Below are positions 1 through 6,598 of a DNA stretch of 8,372 nt, one piece after another (position 1 is the stretch's first letter; each line of letters starts with the position of its first letter). Both the position numbers and the translations under genes were made by a program. The stretch comes from Caldisericota bacterium (GTDB taxonomy: Bacteria; CAIJMQ01; JAADFP01): assembly GCA_013152825.1 (NCBI GenBank), contig JAADFP010000064.1:1-8372 (forward strand). The letters are read 5' to 3'. Below the pieces are notes generated by a model. That model saw only the letters and a list, made by a program, of their open reading frames with translations, was not told the DNA's origin and made no database searches.

Positions 1-193
1 CCCCTACCTGGGCATTTTCGCCGAAGGGATCTATTCTGCAGGGCCCCATGGAACAGTTGCGGCAGCATATTCCCAGAATGCCAAAGCCGCACTGGGGGAG
101 TTGTTCCTGCAGTCTGTCCCAGGATAATTGGAAATCCTCTTCTTTTATTTGTTGTAGCAACTTTTTTGCAGAGCTATCATGAGACCACTCCAT
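1..193 (-). CDS. cooS: Carbon monoxide dehydrogenase catalytic subunit, N-terminal part (cut by window edge)
   Basis: CooS oxidises CO to CO2, or reduces CO2 to CO for acetyl-CoA synthesis, at a Ni-Fe-S C-cluster in the cytoplasm. Only the first 64 residues are present because the gene runs off the left edge. They contain the family signature: CGFG at 35-38, CC at 43-44, C47 and GPCRIDPFG at 50-58. By comparison with characterised CooS enzymes, C35 and C43 should bind the inter-subunit D-cluster, and C44, C47 and C52 the first B-cluster ligands. The start is an ATG behind TAAGGAGGTG at 198-207. That ribosome binding site contains the stop codon of the upstream FNOR gene, and the gap is 11 bases. 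It is the last visible gene of the cooC-acsD-cooF-FNOR operon. Whether it belongs to the acetyl-CoA synthase (AcsA type) or to a stand-alone CODH cannot be decided from this fragment. Confidence 0.93.
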   Translation of the reverse strand, partial: MEWSHDSSAKKLLQQIKEEDFQLSWDRLQEQLPQCGFGILGICCRNCSMGPCRIDPFGENAQVG

Positions 194-204
194 TACACAC
201 CTCC

Positions 205-1494
205 TTAGGGTAACTTTATAAGCCTGCCGTCCGGGGTAATTGTTTCTCTAAATCCTTTCTTCCCTTCCAGTATTTTTTCAAATTTCCCATAATCAACCCA
301 GCCTTCCAGGAGCTCATCCGCTAAGTTTTCTACCCTGTCTTTTTTACGGATAAGCGCCATGTATATCCCGGCTGCTTCCACCTCTCCTACCAGCACAGCG
401 CCAGTTAGCCTGCCATCTTTAAAAACCAGCCTCCGATAAACGAATTTTTTCTCTGCTTTTTTCTCTTTAATGATTTCTCCATTCCTTGCCTGCACACAGC
501 CCATGGAAATAAAGGGTAAGCCGAAAAACTCCGCGGCATTGGCTCCTATGGAGCCCGGGTACACTTTCTCCCCGCCTGCCATATTGATTCCCGCGGTTCT
601 TCCCTGCTCCTGGGCAGCAAGCCAGAGAGCATTGATAGTGTGTTCTCCAGTAACCAGGTCTTTTGTCTCTGCTACATCCCCTGCGGCAAATATTTCCTGG
701 AAGTTTGTGCGCAAGTAATTATCCACCACTATTCCCCAGTGGATATTTATACCGCTTTCCTCGGCAAAGGATAGATTGGGGGAAACTCCCTTTCCCACAA
801 TGGCTATCTGTGCTTTGACCTCTTCTCCGTTATCCAGAATCACCCCTTTCATCTCTTTATCTCCCAGGATTTCTCTCGGGGCAAGCCCTGTCCTGATTTT
901 AATCCCCTTTTCCTGCAGCCATCTTGCTATCAGACGAGAGGAATTTTCCTCTACCACCCGGGAAAGTATGCGGGGGGATTTAACAATTACCTCTACGGCA
1001 AGCCCTTTCTTCTTTAAGGCATAGCCGGCTTTTAAGCCTATTAATCCTCCCCCGAAAACGAGGGCTTTCTCCGCTTTCTCTGCCCTTTTCGCGATTTGCC
1101 GGGCATCTTCCAGAGTGCGAAAGCCAAAAACTCCCTCCTTTTCTTCCCCTTTTACCCGCAGTGTCTTGGGAGAGGCGCCGGTAGCAATCAGCAGGGCATC
1201 GTACGGTATCTTTTTCCCGTCATCTATTTCCACCTTTTTTTCTTGCGGAAATATTTTAACTGCTTTCTTCCCCTGCAGAACCTTTACCCCGTTTTTCTGG
1301 TAAAAATCCTTCTCTCTTAAGTAGAGATCTTCTTCGGAGTGGGTGCCTATGAGAAAATTGGTAATAAGGCAGCGTGCATAAGCAGGGTAAGGCTCGGCTG
1401 AAATTAGAGTAATCTCACCTTTTTTATCAATACTCCGGATACCCTCTATCCCGTTTAACCCTGCGGCGCAGTTACCCAATATTAAGTAATGCAT
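205..1494 (-). CDS. CODH-associated NAD(P)/FAD-dependent oxidoreductase (FNOR)
   Basis: This is a 429-residue flavoprotein of the pyridine nucleotide-disulfide oxidoreductase fold. It probably passes electrons between the CooF ferredoxin and NAD(P)H. The N-terminal dinucleotide fold starts at residue 1 with LILGNCAAG (G7, G12) for FAD. ATGAS lies at about 104-108. A second nucleotide fold for NAD(P) has FGGGLIG at about 147-153, and the second FAD contact AAGD is at 270-273, followed by a C-terminal dimer-type domain. C42, in YARCL, sits where NADH oxidases and related enzymes carry a redox-active cysteine; that role is inferred. The ATG lies inside the end of cooF (23-base overlap) with only a weak upstream purine run, so translation is probably coupled. 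CooF-FNOR-CooS order is known from CODH clusters of the Carboxydothermus CODH-IV type. The family is secure; the partner and direction of electron flow are inferred from neighbours. Confidence 0.88.
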   Translation of the reverse strand: MHYLILGNCAAGLNGIEGIRSIDKKGEITLISAEPYPAYARCLITNFLIGTHSEEDLYLREKDFYQKNGVKVLQGKKAVKIFPQEKKVEIDDGKKIPYDALLIATGASPKTLRVKGEEKEGVFGFRTLEDARQIAKRAEKAEKALVFGGGLIGLKAGYALKKKGLAVEVIVKSPRILSRVVEENSSRLIARWLQEKGIKIRTGLAPREILGDKEMKGVILDNGEEVKAQIAIVGKGVSPNLSFAEESGINIHWGIVVDNYLRTNFQEIFAAGDVAETKDLVTGEHTINALWLAAQEQGRTAGINMAGGEKVYPGSIGANAAEFFGLPFISMGCVQARNGEIIKEKKAEKKFVYRRLVFKDGRLTGAVLVGEVEAAGIYMALIRKKDRVENLADELLEGWVDYGKFEKILEGKKGFRETITPDGRLIKLP

Positions 1495-1975
1495 TTTTCT
1501 TACCCCGTTTTTTTCTCTTTTCCATCAACTCCTGGAATTCTTCCGCCTGACCAAAGAACAAGGCTCCTGTAGGGCATGCTCTTACACAGGGCGGAATTTC
1601 CTCCTCCTGGCAGAGGTCGCATTTAACCGCTGGCTGCTCTTCTTCTCCCAGTTTTATTGCCGCAAAAGGACAGACCATCACGCAGGAGTAACATCTGACG
1701 CATTTTTTCTCTTCAAATACCACCAGGCCAGTTTTCTCATCCTTTCTTATCCCGCCTGCAATGCAGGCGTAAACACAGCAGGGTTCCGGGCAATGGCGGC
1801 ACTGGAGAGGTATAGCGTTCTCTTCATCCTTTCTCACTCTGATGCGGGAAATGGGGAGAGGTTGTTCCTGAATGGCCTTTTCCAGCTTGTGTGAGCTAGA
1901 ATGTTTTATCGCGCAGGCTATTTCGCAACTTCTGCAGCCCAGACACCTTTCCTCGTCCACAAATATTCTCTTCAT
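1472..1975 (-). CDS. cooF: CooF-type electron-transfer protein with four [4Fe-4S] motifs
   Basis: This 167-residue ferredoxin-like protein should shuttle electrons to and from CooS. It has four cysteine groups: C11, C14, C17, C21; C59, C62, C66/C67, C71; C92, C95, C98, C102; and C119, C122, C130, C134. This matches the four-cluster pattern of CooF and of DMSO-reductase B-type subunits, in which the groups are usually shared across the pseudo-symmetric halves. No signal peptide is visible, so it is cytoplasmic. The length is close to known CooF proteins (about 190 residues) and the tail after residue 145 is rich in lysine and arginine. Its ATG overlaps the acsD stop in an ATGA, with a GGAG almost touching the start, and its 3' end overlaps FNOR. 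Placement between FNOR and acsD in a cooS operon supports CooF over a generic ferredoxin; nearby alternatives such as HycB-like subunits would need other neighbours. Confidence 0.88.
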   Translation of the reverse strand: MKRIFVDEERCLGCRSCEIACAIKHSSSHKLEKAIQEQPLPISRIRVRKDEENAIPLQCRHCPEPCCVYACIAGGIRKDEKTGLVVFEEKKCVRCYSCVMVCPFAAIKLGEEEQPAVKCDLCQEEEIPPCVRACPTGALFFGQAEEFQELMEKRKKRGKKNALLNIG

Positions 1976-2916
1976 GCTCCTAACTCCTCTATCAATTCAC
2001 TTATTAAGCCTATAGCCCTGGGATGTCTCATTACCAGGATATCGGCTCCTGCCAACGCCAGAAGAGAAGCAGTGATTGCCTCCATCATTATCCCTCTTTC
2101 TTCTTCTTTCCCCATTTTGGGGTCCTTTGAAACGGGTATGGCCACTTCCTTTACCTTCCATACTTCTTTGGCCAGGTTGCAAATCATGGGGAAGGCAAGC
2201 TTTTCGTCTTCCTGAACCAGAGCGGCTATTCTGTCCCTTTCCATTACCGAGTAAGTGTACTCGATTCCGTAGCCCAGTCCTCCAGTGGTAGGATCCATGA
2301 GAAGTTTGTTTTCTGGCACACCCAGGTCCAGAAGGAGTATATTCAATTGCTTGGCCAGGTTGACATCAATGGGAGTAGAGGCAATTACCACGTGTTTGTA
2401 AGCAATGGCAGAGGCACCAATTTGCTTGTAATTCTTATCCGCCACCGGGGCAAGAGCTACATTTCTGCCTTCGCAAACCTCGGCGATTTTACGCAGTACA
2501 CTTGCATCCTTTTCCACGTCATCACATCCCCAGAATATCAAGGGAACCTCTACTGCCTTTACTATCTCTTCTATAATTCTTATCTCCTCATCTACAGGGC
2601 GATTTATACCGTGCGGGTCGATTCCGAGCAATTGAACAGTAATCAGGTTTGCTCCATATTCCTGCACGCATTTCTTTGCCCAATCAGAGGGGCTTTTTAG
2701 TACATCTTCGTAGGGTTTACGCACTGCCTCCGGCCAATTCTGGGGAGCATGGTCCCAGATTTCATAAGCTATGACGGGAGGACTGGGTATTTCCCCTTCG
2801 AAATCGTGGAATGGATAGCAGCTTTCCCCTCCCACTGTTACTGCTTTTTCTCCCGTGCCCAGAGTAACTTCTCTTATCTTCCCCTTGTACTGAATCTTTG
2901 GAATTTCCCAGCTCAT
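1972..2916 (-). CDS. acsD: Corrinoid iron-sulfur protein small subunit (acetyl-CoA synthase delta subunit)
   Basis: AcsD (CdhD) is the TIM-barrel small subunit of the corrinoid iron-sulfur protein, which carries the methyl group from methyltetrahydrofolate to acetyl-CoA synthase. The 314-residue product has the family's landmarks in order: a GGE..PFHDFEGEIP segment near the N-terminus, EYGANLITVQLLGIDP, a GC.DVEKD motif, the ASTPIDVNLAKQLNILL strand-helix, DPTTGGLGYGIEY and, near the end, GKEEERGIMMEAIT and ILVMRHP. The length fits the bacterial protein (about 320 residues). I chose the ATG at 2916 because AGGAGG at 2922-2927 sits five bases upstream. An in-frame GTG at 2922 would overlap that ribosome binding site. 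The stop overlaps the cooF start (ATGA). The large subunit AcsC, its obligate partner, is not in this window, so it must be encoded elsewhere, perhaps beyond cooS. Confidence 0.95.
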   Translation of the reverse strand: MSWEIPKIQYKGKIREVTLGTGEKAVTVGGESCYPFHDFEGEIPSPPVIAYEIWDHAPQNWPEAVRKPYEDVLKSPSDWAKKCVQEYGANLITVQLLGIDPHGINRPVDEEIRIIEEIVKAVEVPLIFWGCDDVEKDASVLRKIAEVCEGRNVALAPVADKNYKQIGASAIAYKHVVIASTPIDVNLAKQLNILLLDLGVPENKLLMDPTTGGLGYGIEYTYSVMERDRIAALVQEDEKLAFPMICNLAKEVWKVKEVAIPVSKDPKMGKEEERGIMMEAITASLLALAGADILVMRHPRAIGLISELIEELGA

Positions 2917-2925
2917 CTTCACCTC

Positions 2926-3102
2926 CTAAGCAGGCGTTTTCCTTCTTTCGCTTCCGTAGCCCTCCTGAGAAAACCAGTAGCGTTCGCCAGTTTTCAAAAA
3001 CTTCAGCATCTCTGCTCTATCTGAAAGTTTCTTCATCCAGGAAAGCGGCTGAGTGGGCTTGCCCCGTTCATACGTGGGGCCCAGGACTTTCTTTTCCTTC
3101 AT
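2926..3102 (-). CDS. Unrecognised 58-residue protein in the CODH/CFeSP operon
   Basis: I do not recognise this family. The frame opens with ATG at 3102 inside the end of cooC, in a different frame with a 35-base overlap, and closes with TAG at 2926-2928. A good ribosome binding site, GGAGGGA at 3107-3113, stands four bases before the ATG, within the cooC coding sequence. The stop codon forms part of the acsD ribosome binding site (TAGGAGG), leaving nine bases to the acsD ATG. The product is basic, has no cysteine and no membrane segment, begins MKEKKVLGPTYERGKP, has an amphipathic middle (about residues 22-37) and an aromatic patch YWF at 42-44, and ends in a basic ERRKTPA tail. Its position, ribosome binding site and the open frame across the whole 145-base gap between two pathway genes favour a real small gene. 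It could be an accessory or assembly factor for the CODH/CFeSP system, or a shortened relic. Confidence 0.68.
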   Translation of the reverse strand: MKEKKVLGPTYERGKPTQPLSWMKKLSDRAEMLKFLKTGERYWFSQEGYGSERRKTPA

Positions 3103-3880
3103 TTTCTCCCTCCATATTTCCCACTATTTCTTCACTGCATTGTAGAAGCCTGGGAGCTTCTTCCCAGGGAGGAACCCCTTTAAGATCGGCCTCCTTTATC
3201 CCCTGCAGGTAAGGGATGAAGCCCAGGAAATGGAAATCTTTCAGTTTTTCCTGCAGAAATTTTTTCTCTTTCTCATTACCTATTTTATTTCCTATCACCC
3301 CTATCTTTTTTATTCCCAGTTCTCCCGCTAACTTCCTGATTTGTAATGCAGTATCTACGCTTTTTTCTCCTGGCTCCACCACTGTAATCAGCCAGTCCAC
3401 TCCCTGGGAAGTACCCCTTCCCAGATGTTCTATCCCCGCTTCCATGTCCATGATGACTATGTCGTTCTGGAAGAGTATAAGATGCTGGAGCAGGGCTTTG
3501 AGAAAAGTATTCTCAGGGCAGGTACAACCCATGCCTCCGCCCCTTACCGTTCCCATGATGCCCAGATAAAGATTCCCATCTCGGTAAAAGAATTTCTCCG
3601 GGATGTCATCCACGCGTGGATTCAGGGTAAAAAAGATGGTGGGTTTACCTGGTTCTGCTCCGGTTCTTTCCGTGATAAGAGATTTCAACTCCACTAAAGG
3701 AATAATTTTCTCCTTTATCCCCAGGGTGCGAGAGAGGTTCGCATCAGGATCAGCGTCTATCAAAATGACTCTATTGCCTTGCTCCAGGTAGACTTTAGCA
3801 ATAGCTGCAGTCAAGGTAGTTTTTCCAGTGCCACCTTTCCCAGCCACTGCTAATTTCATGGTAATGATTAATTCTATCAT
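3068..3880 (-). CDS. cooC: CooC-type nickel-insertion ATPase for carbon monoxide dehydrogenase
   Basis: CooC is a MinD/SIMIBI-class ATPase that delivers nickel to the C-cluster of CooS-type CODH, and the related AcsF matures acetyl-CoA synthase. The 270-residue product has a deviant Walker A GKGGTGKTT at 14-22, a switch region with DADPDAN at 42-48, the paired cysteines C119-T-C121 that bind metal at the dimer interface in studied CooC proteins, and a Walker B-like strand IVIMDMEAG at 141-149. The ATG at 3880 has AGGTGAT directly upstream. The alternative ATG at 3859, which begins MKLAVAGKGG and fits the family's usual N-terminus better, has no ribosome binding site. It is the first gene of the leftward operon and overlaps the 58-residue gene downstream. 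CooC and AcsF cannot be separated with confidence by eye; the linked cooS favours CooC. Confidence 0.9.
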   Translation of the reverse strand: MIELIITMKLAVAGKGGTGKTTLTAAIAKVYLEQGNRVILIDADPDANLSRTLGIKEKIIPLVELKSLITERTGAEPGKPTIFFTLNPRVDDIPEKFFYRDGNLYLGIMGTVRGGGMGCTCPENTFLKALLQHLILFQNDIVIMDMEAGIEHLGRGTSQGVDWLITVVEPGEKSVDTALQIRKLAGELGIKKIGVIGNKIGNEKEKKFLQEKLKDFHFLGFIPYLQGIKEADLKGVPPWEEAPRLLQCSEEIVGNMEGENEGKESPGPHV

Positions 3881-3939
3881 ATCACCTGAAATCTTCTGTG
3901 TAAAGATGTCTCATTTAACAGGGGGGAGCGTTGATTCTG

Positions 3940-3983
3940 TGTCAGGATTTCAAAAAATCTACTTTTCATCGGGATACCTGACA
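3940..3983. repeat. Inverted repeat TGTCAGG-N30-CCTGACA in the cooC/hsp20 divergent region
   Basis: The arms TGTCAGG (3940-3946) and CCTGACA (3977-3983) are perfect 7-base complements whose centres are 37 bases apart. The right arm overlaps the candidate -35 box of the cooC promoter and also reads CTGACA, a -35-like sequence, toward hsp20. It could be a split operator or simply two back-to-back -35 boxes. The rest of the 193-base region shows no RNA structure I can recognise, and no CIRCE-type heat-shock repeat; a TATAAA at 4022-4027 is a possible hsp20 -10 box without a convincing -35 partner. Confidence 0.35.
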
Positions 3984-3984
3984 A
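3956..3984 (-). promoter_or_regulatory. Candidate promoter of the cooC-acsD-cooS operon
   Basis: Reading leftward, TTGTCA at 3984-3979 and TAGATT at 3961-3956 are separated by exactly 17 bases. The -35 box matches the sigma-70 consensus at 5 of 6 positions and the -10 box at 4 of 6. A start a few bases beyond would leave an untranslated leader of about 70 bases before the cooC ATG. The -35 box overlaps one arm of an inverted repeat (3940-3946 with 3977-3983). This is a pattern match only. Confidence 0.4.
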
Positions 3985-4073
3985 AAAAATTAAGAAAATA
4001 CGGGATATAGAGGGAGAGGAATATAAATGGCACGGAGTTTGCTCTATTTTAGGGTAGAAGGAGGTGAGATAAA

Positions 4074-4541
4074 ATGGCAGTACTCAAAAAGAGAACCGAA
4101 GAGTGGTCTCCCCTGCGGGACATCATGGTGTTTCGTGACGAGATGGACCGGCTCTTTGAAAACGTCTTCTCTCCCTGGAGCTTGAGGAGGAGAAGAGTGG
4201 GGGGTGAAATAGTATGGGCACCAGAGGTTGATGTTTACGAGGACGAAAACAACGTGATAATAGAAGCAGAAATCCCCGGACTCAAGCCGGAAGAATTGGA
4301 TATAAACGTAACCGGGAACACTGTTACCCTGAAAGGTGAGAAGAAGGGAGAGAAGGAGAAGAAAGCCAAGAACTACCACCTACTGGAGCGCACCTACGGA
4401 AGCTTCGAAAGAGTGATTGAACTGCCCGTGGAAGTGGAAGCTGCAAAAGCAAAAGCCAGGCTAAAGAATGGCGTGCTGGAGGTGGTTTTACCCAAGGTAG
4501 CGGAGGCAAAACCCAAACAGATAAAAGTAGAGGTCAAGTAA
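4074..4541 (+). CDS. Hsp20/alpha-crystallin family small heat-shock protein
   Basis: This is an ATP-independent holdase chaperone that binds unfolding proteins as a large cytoplasmic oligomer. The 155-residue product is of normal length. The N-terminal arm (1-46) contains the usual MDRLFENVF helix at about 24-32. The alpha-crystallin domain spans about 48-142: PEVDVYEDENNVIIEAEIPG at its start, GNTVTLKGEK in the middle, ERTYGSFERVIELP at about 105-118, and the hallmark A-R-L-K-NGVLEV at about 128-137. The C-terminal IKV at 150-152 resembles the I-x-I/V docking motif. The start is certain: AAGGAGGTGA (4058-4067) precedes the ATG by six bases. The gene is a single unit, divergent from cooC and closed by a strong terminator at 4549. 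No CIRCE element is visible, so regulation is unknown. Confidence 0.96.
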   Translation: MAVLKKRTEEWSPLRDIMVFRDEMDRLFENVFSPWSLRRRRVGGEIVWAPEVDVYEDENNVIIEAEIPGLKPEELDINVTGNTVTLKGEKKGEKEKKAKNYHLLERTYGSFERVIELPVEVEAAKAKARLKNGVLEVVLPKVAEAKPKQIKVEVK

Positions 4542-4548
4542 GTTTGTC

Positions 4549-4587
4549 AACTGCCCCGGGTTTCCCTCGGGGCAGTTTTTTATTTTT
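4549..4587 (+). terminator. Intrinsic terminator of hsp20
   Basis: The arms AACTGCCCCG (4549-4558) and CGGGGCAGTT (4568-4577) are perfect 10-base complements around a 9-base loop and run straight into a T-rich tract, TTTTTTATTTTT. It begins eight bases after the hsp20 stop, so it ends that transcript and isolates cstA. Confidence 0.93.
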
Positions 4588-4637
4588 CTGACGGGATAGG
4601 ATTTCTTTGCCAGTGAAAGATTGCAGTAGTATTTTTT

Positions 4638-4666
4638 TTGAATACTGCATTTATACATGTTAAAAT
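4638..4666 (+). promoter_or_regulatory. Promoter placing the cstA transcript start at its ATG
   Basis: TTGAAT (4638-4643), 17 bases, then TAAAAT (4661-4666) with an extended -10 TG at 4658-4659. Only seven bases separate the -10 box from the ATG at 4674, which is the usual distance to a transcription start. A TTG at 4638 could be read as an upstream start codon in frame with cstA, but it is the first three bases of the -35 box and has no ribosome binding site. Confidence 0.65.
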
Positions 4667-4673
4667 TTCCCCG

Positions 4674-6308
4674 ATGCCTTGGGATACAGTTTTCCTGGGA
4701 GTACTAAGTTTCCTGGGGTTTATTATTGCCTACAATACCTACGGCAAATTTCTCAGCCAGAGGATATTTCGCCTGGATAAAAGGGCGGAGGTCCCTTCTA
4801 AATCTTTGCGGGATGAGCAGGATTACGTTCCTACCAGGAAAGAGATTGTCTTTGGCCATCATTTCACTTCTATCTCTGGTCTGGGGCCCATAGTAGGTCC
4901 GGCTATTGGAATAATCTGGGGTTGGGTGCCGGCCATGCTCTGGGTGGTGTTTGGTTCCATCTTCCTGGGAGCAGTGCATGACCTGGGTTCCCTGGTGGTT
5001 TCCCTGAGAAACCAGGGACAAAGCCTGGGGGAAATAGCCGGGAAGCTTGTCTCTCCCCGGGTGGGATATCTCTTCCTTTTTATTATATTCTTTGAGTTGT
5101 GGATTGTTATTGCCATATTTGCTCTTATAATAGCCATTCTTTTTCAGATGTATCCCACTGCGGTATTTCCTATCTGGATGGAAATTCCCATTGCCATGTG
5201 GCTGGGATACATGATTTATAGAAAGAAAAGCAGCCCAATGGGGGTTAGCATTGTGGCGCTTATTCTTATGTATGCTACTATTTTAGTGGGTACTTATCTT
5301 CTCCCCCCGCTTAAGCTGCCTTCCCTGGGAGGATTCAGCAGTATAGAAATCTGGATGTTCATCCTTTTATTGTATTGTTATATAGCTTCTACTCTTCCCG
5401 TGTGGAGACTGTTGCAGCCACGGGATTTTATTAACTCTCATGAGCTAATGGTGCTTCTCTTTTTCCTTTTCCTGGGACTTTTGTTTTCCCGTCCGCCCAT
5501 AGTGGCGCCTGCGCTACAACTGCATCCTGCCGGCGCTCCTTCCCTGTATCCTTTTCTTTTTGTGGTAATTGCTTGTGGAGCGATCTCCGGTTTTCACTCT
5601 CTGGTTAGCTCGGGAGTTTCTTCCAAGCAGCTGGAATCGGAAAACCACGCACAATTTGTTGGTTATGGGGGCATGCTTATGGAAGGAGTGCTCTCTGTGC
5701 TGGTACTGGCAGCGGTAATGGGAGGGATTGGGCTGGGAGTTAAAACAAAAGCTGGCTTACTTACCGGTTCTGCCGCCTGGCAGCATCTCTATTTTTCCTG
5801 GCAGGCGGCAAGCGGGCTGAATGCGAAAATTTCTGCATTTGTTACCGGTTCGGTGAACATGCTGGCTTCTTTGCATATTCCCAGGGAACTCTCTGCCACG
5901 CTTCTGGGAGTGTTCCTGGTTTCCTTTGCTGCTACGACCCTGGATTCTGCTACCCGTATTCAAAGATACGTTATCGCTGAATTGTCAAAGGATACCAGGT
6001 TAAATTTCTTGAGTTATCGTCATCCTGCCACGCTGGCGGCAGTGCTTTCGGCTCTTCTTTTAGCCTTTATTCAGAAAGGGGGCAGGGGAGCAATAGTGCT
6101 CTGGCCTCTTTTTGGCACGGTGAATCAGCTCCTGGCAGGGCTTGCCTTGTTAGTGATTACCCTGTATCTGATTAAAAGAAAGATCAGAGCTATTTATACC
6201 TTCCTTCCTTTCCTATTTATGGTAATCATGACGGGTTGGGCGCTTCTGCTCAATATAAAGAGGTTTTATTATACCCGTATCTGGCATCTTTTCTTTATGG
6301 GGGAATAG
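4674..6308 (+). CDS. cstA: CstA-family carbon starvation / peptide or pyruvate transporter
   Basis: CstA-family proteins are inner-membrane transporters that in studied bacteria take up pyruvate or peptides when carbon is scarce. The 544-residue product is hydrophobic almost throughout, with well over ten likely membrane helices and no signal peptide. Family blocks are clear: SISGLGPIVGPAIGIIWG followed by GAVHDLGSLVVS in the first quarter; SGFHSLVSSGVSSKQL and FVGYGGMLMEG in the middle; and FAATTLDSATRIQRY and LWPLFGTVNQLLAGLALL near the end. It matches shorter CstA members (about 550 residues) rather than the roughly 700-residue E. coli form. I chose the ATG at 4674 because a promoter ends seven bases before it; no ribosome binding site exists for it or for the in-frame TTG at 4638, so a leaderless mRNA is likely. 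It stands alone between a terminator and a repeat-rich gap. The substrate cannot be told from sequence. Confidence 0.92.
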   Translation: MPWDTVFLGVLSFLGFIIAYNTYGKFLSQRIFRLDKRAEVPSKSLRDEQDYVPTRKEIVFGHHFTSISGLGPIVGPAIGIIWGWVPAMLWVVFGSIFLGAVHDLGSLVVSLRNQGQSLGEIAGKLVSPRVGYLFLFIIFFELWIVIAIFALIIAILFQMYPTAVFPIWMEIPIAMWLGYMIYRKKSSPMGVSIVALILMYATILVGTYLLPPLKLPSLGGFSSIEIWMFILLLYCYIASTLPVWRLLQPRDFINSHELMVLLFFLFLGLLFSRPPIVAPALQLHPAGAPSLYPFLFVVIACGAISGFHSLVSSGVSSKQLESENHAQFVGYGGMLMEGVLSVLVLAAVMGGIGLGVKTKAGLLTGSAAWQHLYFSWQAASGLNAKISAFVTGSVNMLASLHIPRELSATLLGVFLVSFAATTLDSATRIQRYVIAELSKDTRLNFLSYRHPATLAAVLSALLLAFIQKGGRGAIVLWPLFGTVNQLLAGLALLVITLYLIKRKIRAIYTFLPFLFMVIMTGWALLLNIKRFYYTRIWHLFFMGE

Positions 6309-6443
6309 TTATTTTCTTTCTTGAACTCTGGATGATAGGAGAGAGTGTTTTAGCTATAAGGAAGGAAATGAGAAAAACAAAGCTCTGAGTAAGGTAGCAT
6401 CGCACCCGGCTGACATACATAAGTTGAAAGAAGCTCCATCTTT

Positions 6444-6508
6444 TGTCATTCCTGCGGAAGCCCCCCCGATCCCGGTCTTACATCGGGAGAGGACAGGCAG
6501 GTATGACA
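6444..6508. repeat. Palindromic intergenic element (TGTCATTCCTGC type)
   Basis: The outer arms TGTCATTCCTGC (6444-6455) and GCAGGTATGACA (6497-6508) pair at 11 of 12 positions. Nested inside, CCCGAT (6465-6470) pairs with ATCGGG (6482-6487) around an 11-base loop. Elements with a TCATTCCTGCG edge are a widespread class of dispersed palindromes in bacterial intergenic DNA. The right half resembles a second hairpin at 6643-6676, so both probably come from one repeat family. Confidence 0.7.
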
Positions 6509-6527
6509 GGGAGTCTGGTATTGATAT

Positions 6528-6598
6528 AAACCCTAAACTCAAAATCCTAAACTCTAAATAAACCCAAAACCTAAATATTCAAACCCTAACCCTGAACC
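6528..6598. repeat. Degenerate CCCTAAA-like tract
   Basis: About ten imperfect units related to AAACCCTAAAC, AAATCCTAAACT and AAACCTAAAT follow each other. The reverse complement reads like TTTAGGG, with spacing that is irregular around 6-8 bases. It sits directly between the two hairpin elements and ends in the left arm of a third palindrome. It looks like a decayed tandem repeat and has no coding potential. Confidence 0.6.

Noticed and set aside
2347..2700. 117-residue plus-strand frame over acsD
   Set aside because: It is antisense to acsD, whose protein motifs are unmistakable; composition and start context are poor.
3036..3071. ATG overlapping the cooC stop (ATGA at 3071) as a possible gene start
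   Set aside because: It gives only 12 residues before a stop; the frame from 3102 is the open one with a ribosome binding site.
4044..4379. 111-residue open frame on the minus strand over hsp20
   Set aside because: It is antisense to a clear Hsp20 gene, has no family features and its start lacks a ribosome binding site.
4638..4673. TTG at 4638 as the cstA start
   Set aside because: No ribosome binding site, and the TTG is the -35 box of a promoter whose start point falls at ATG 4674.
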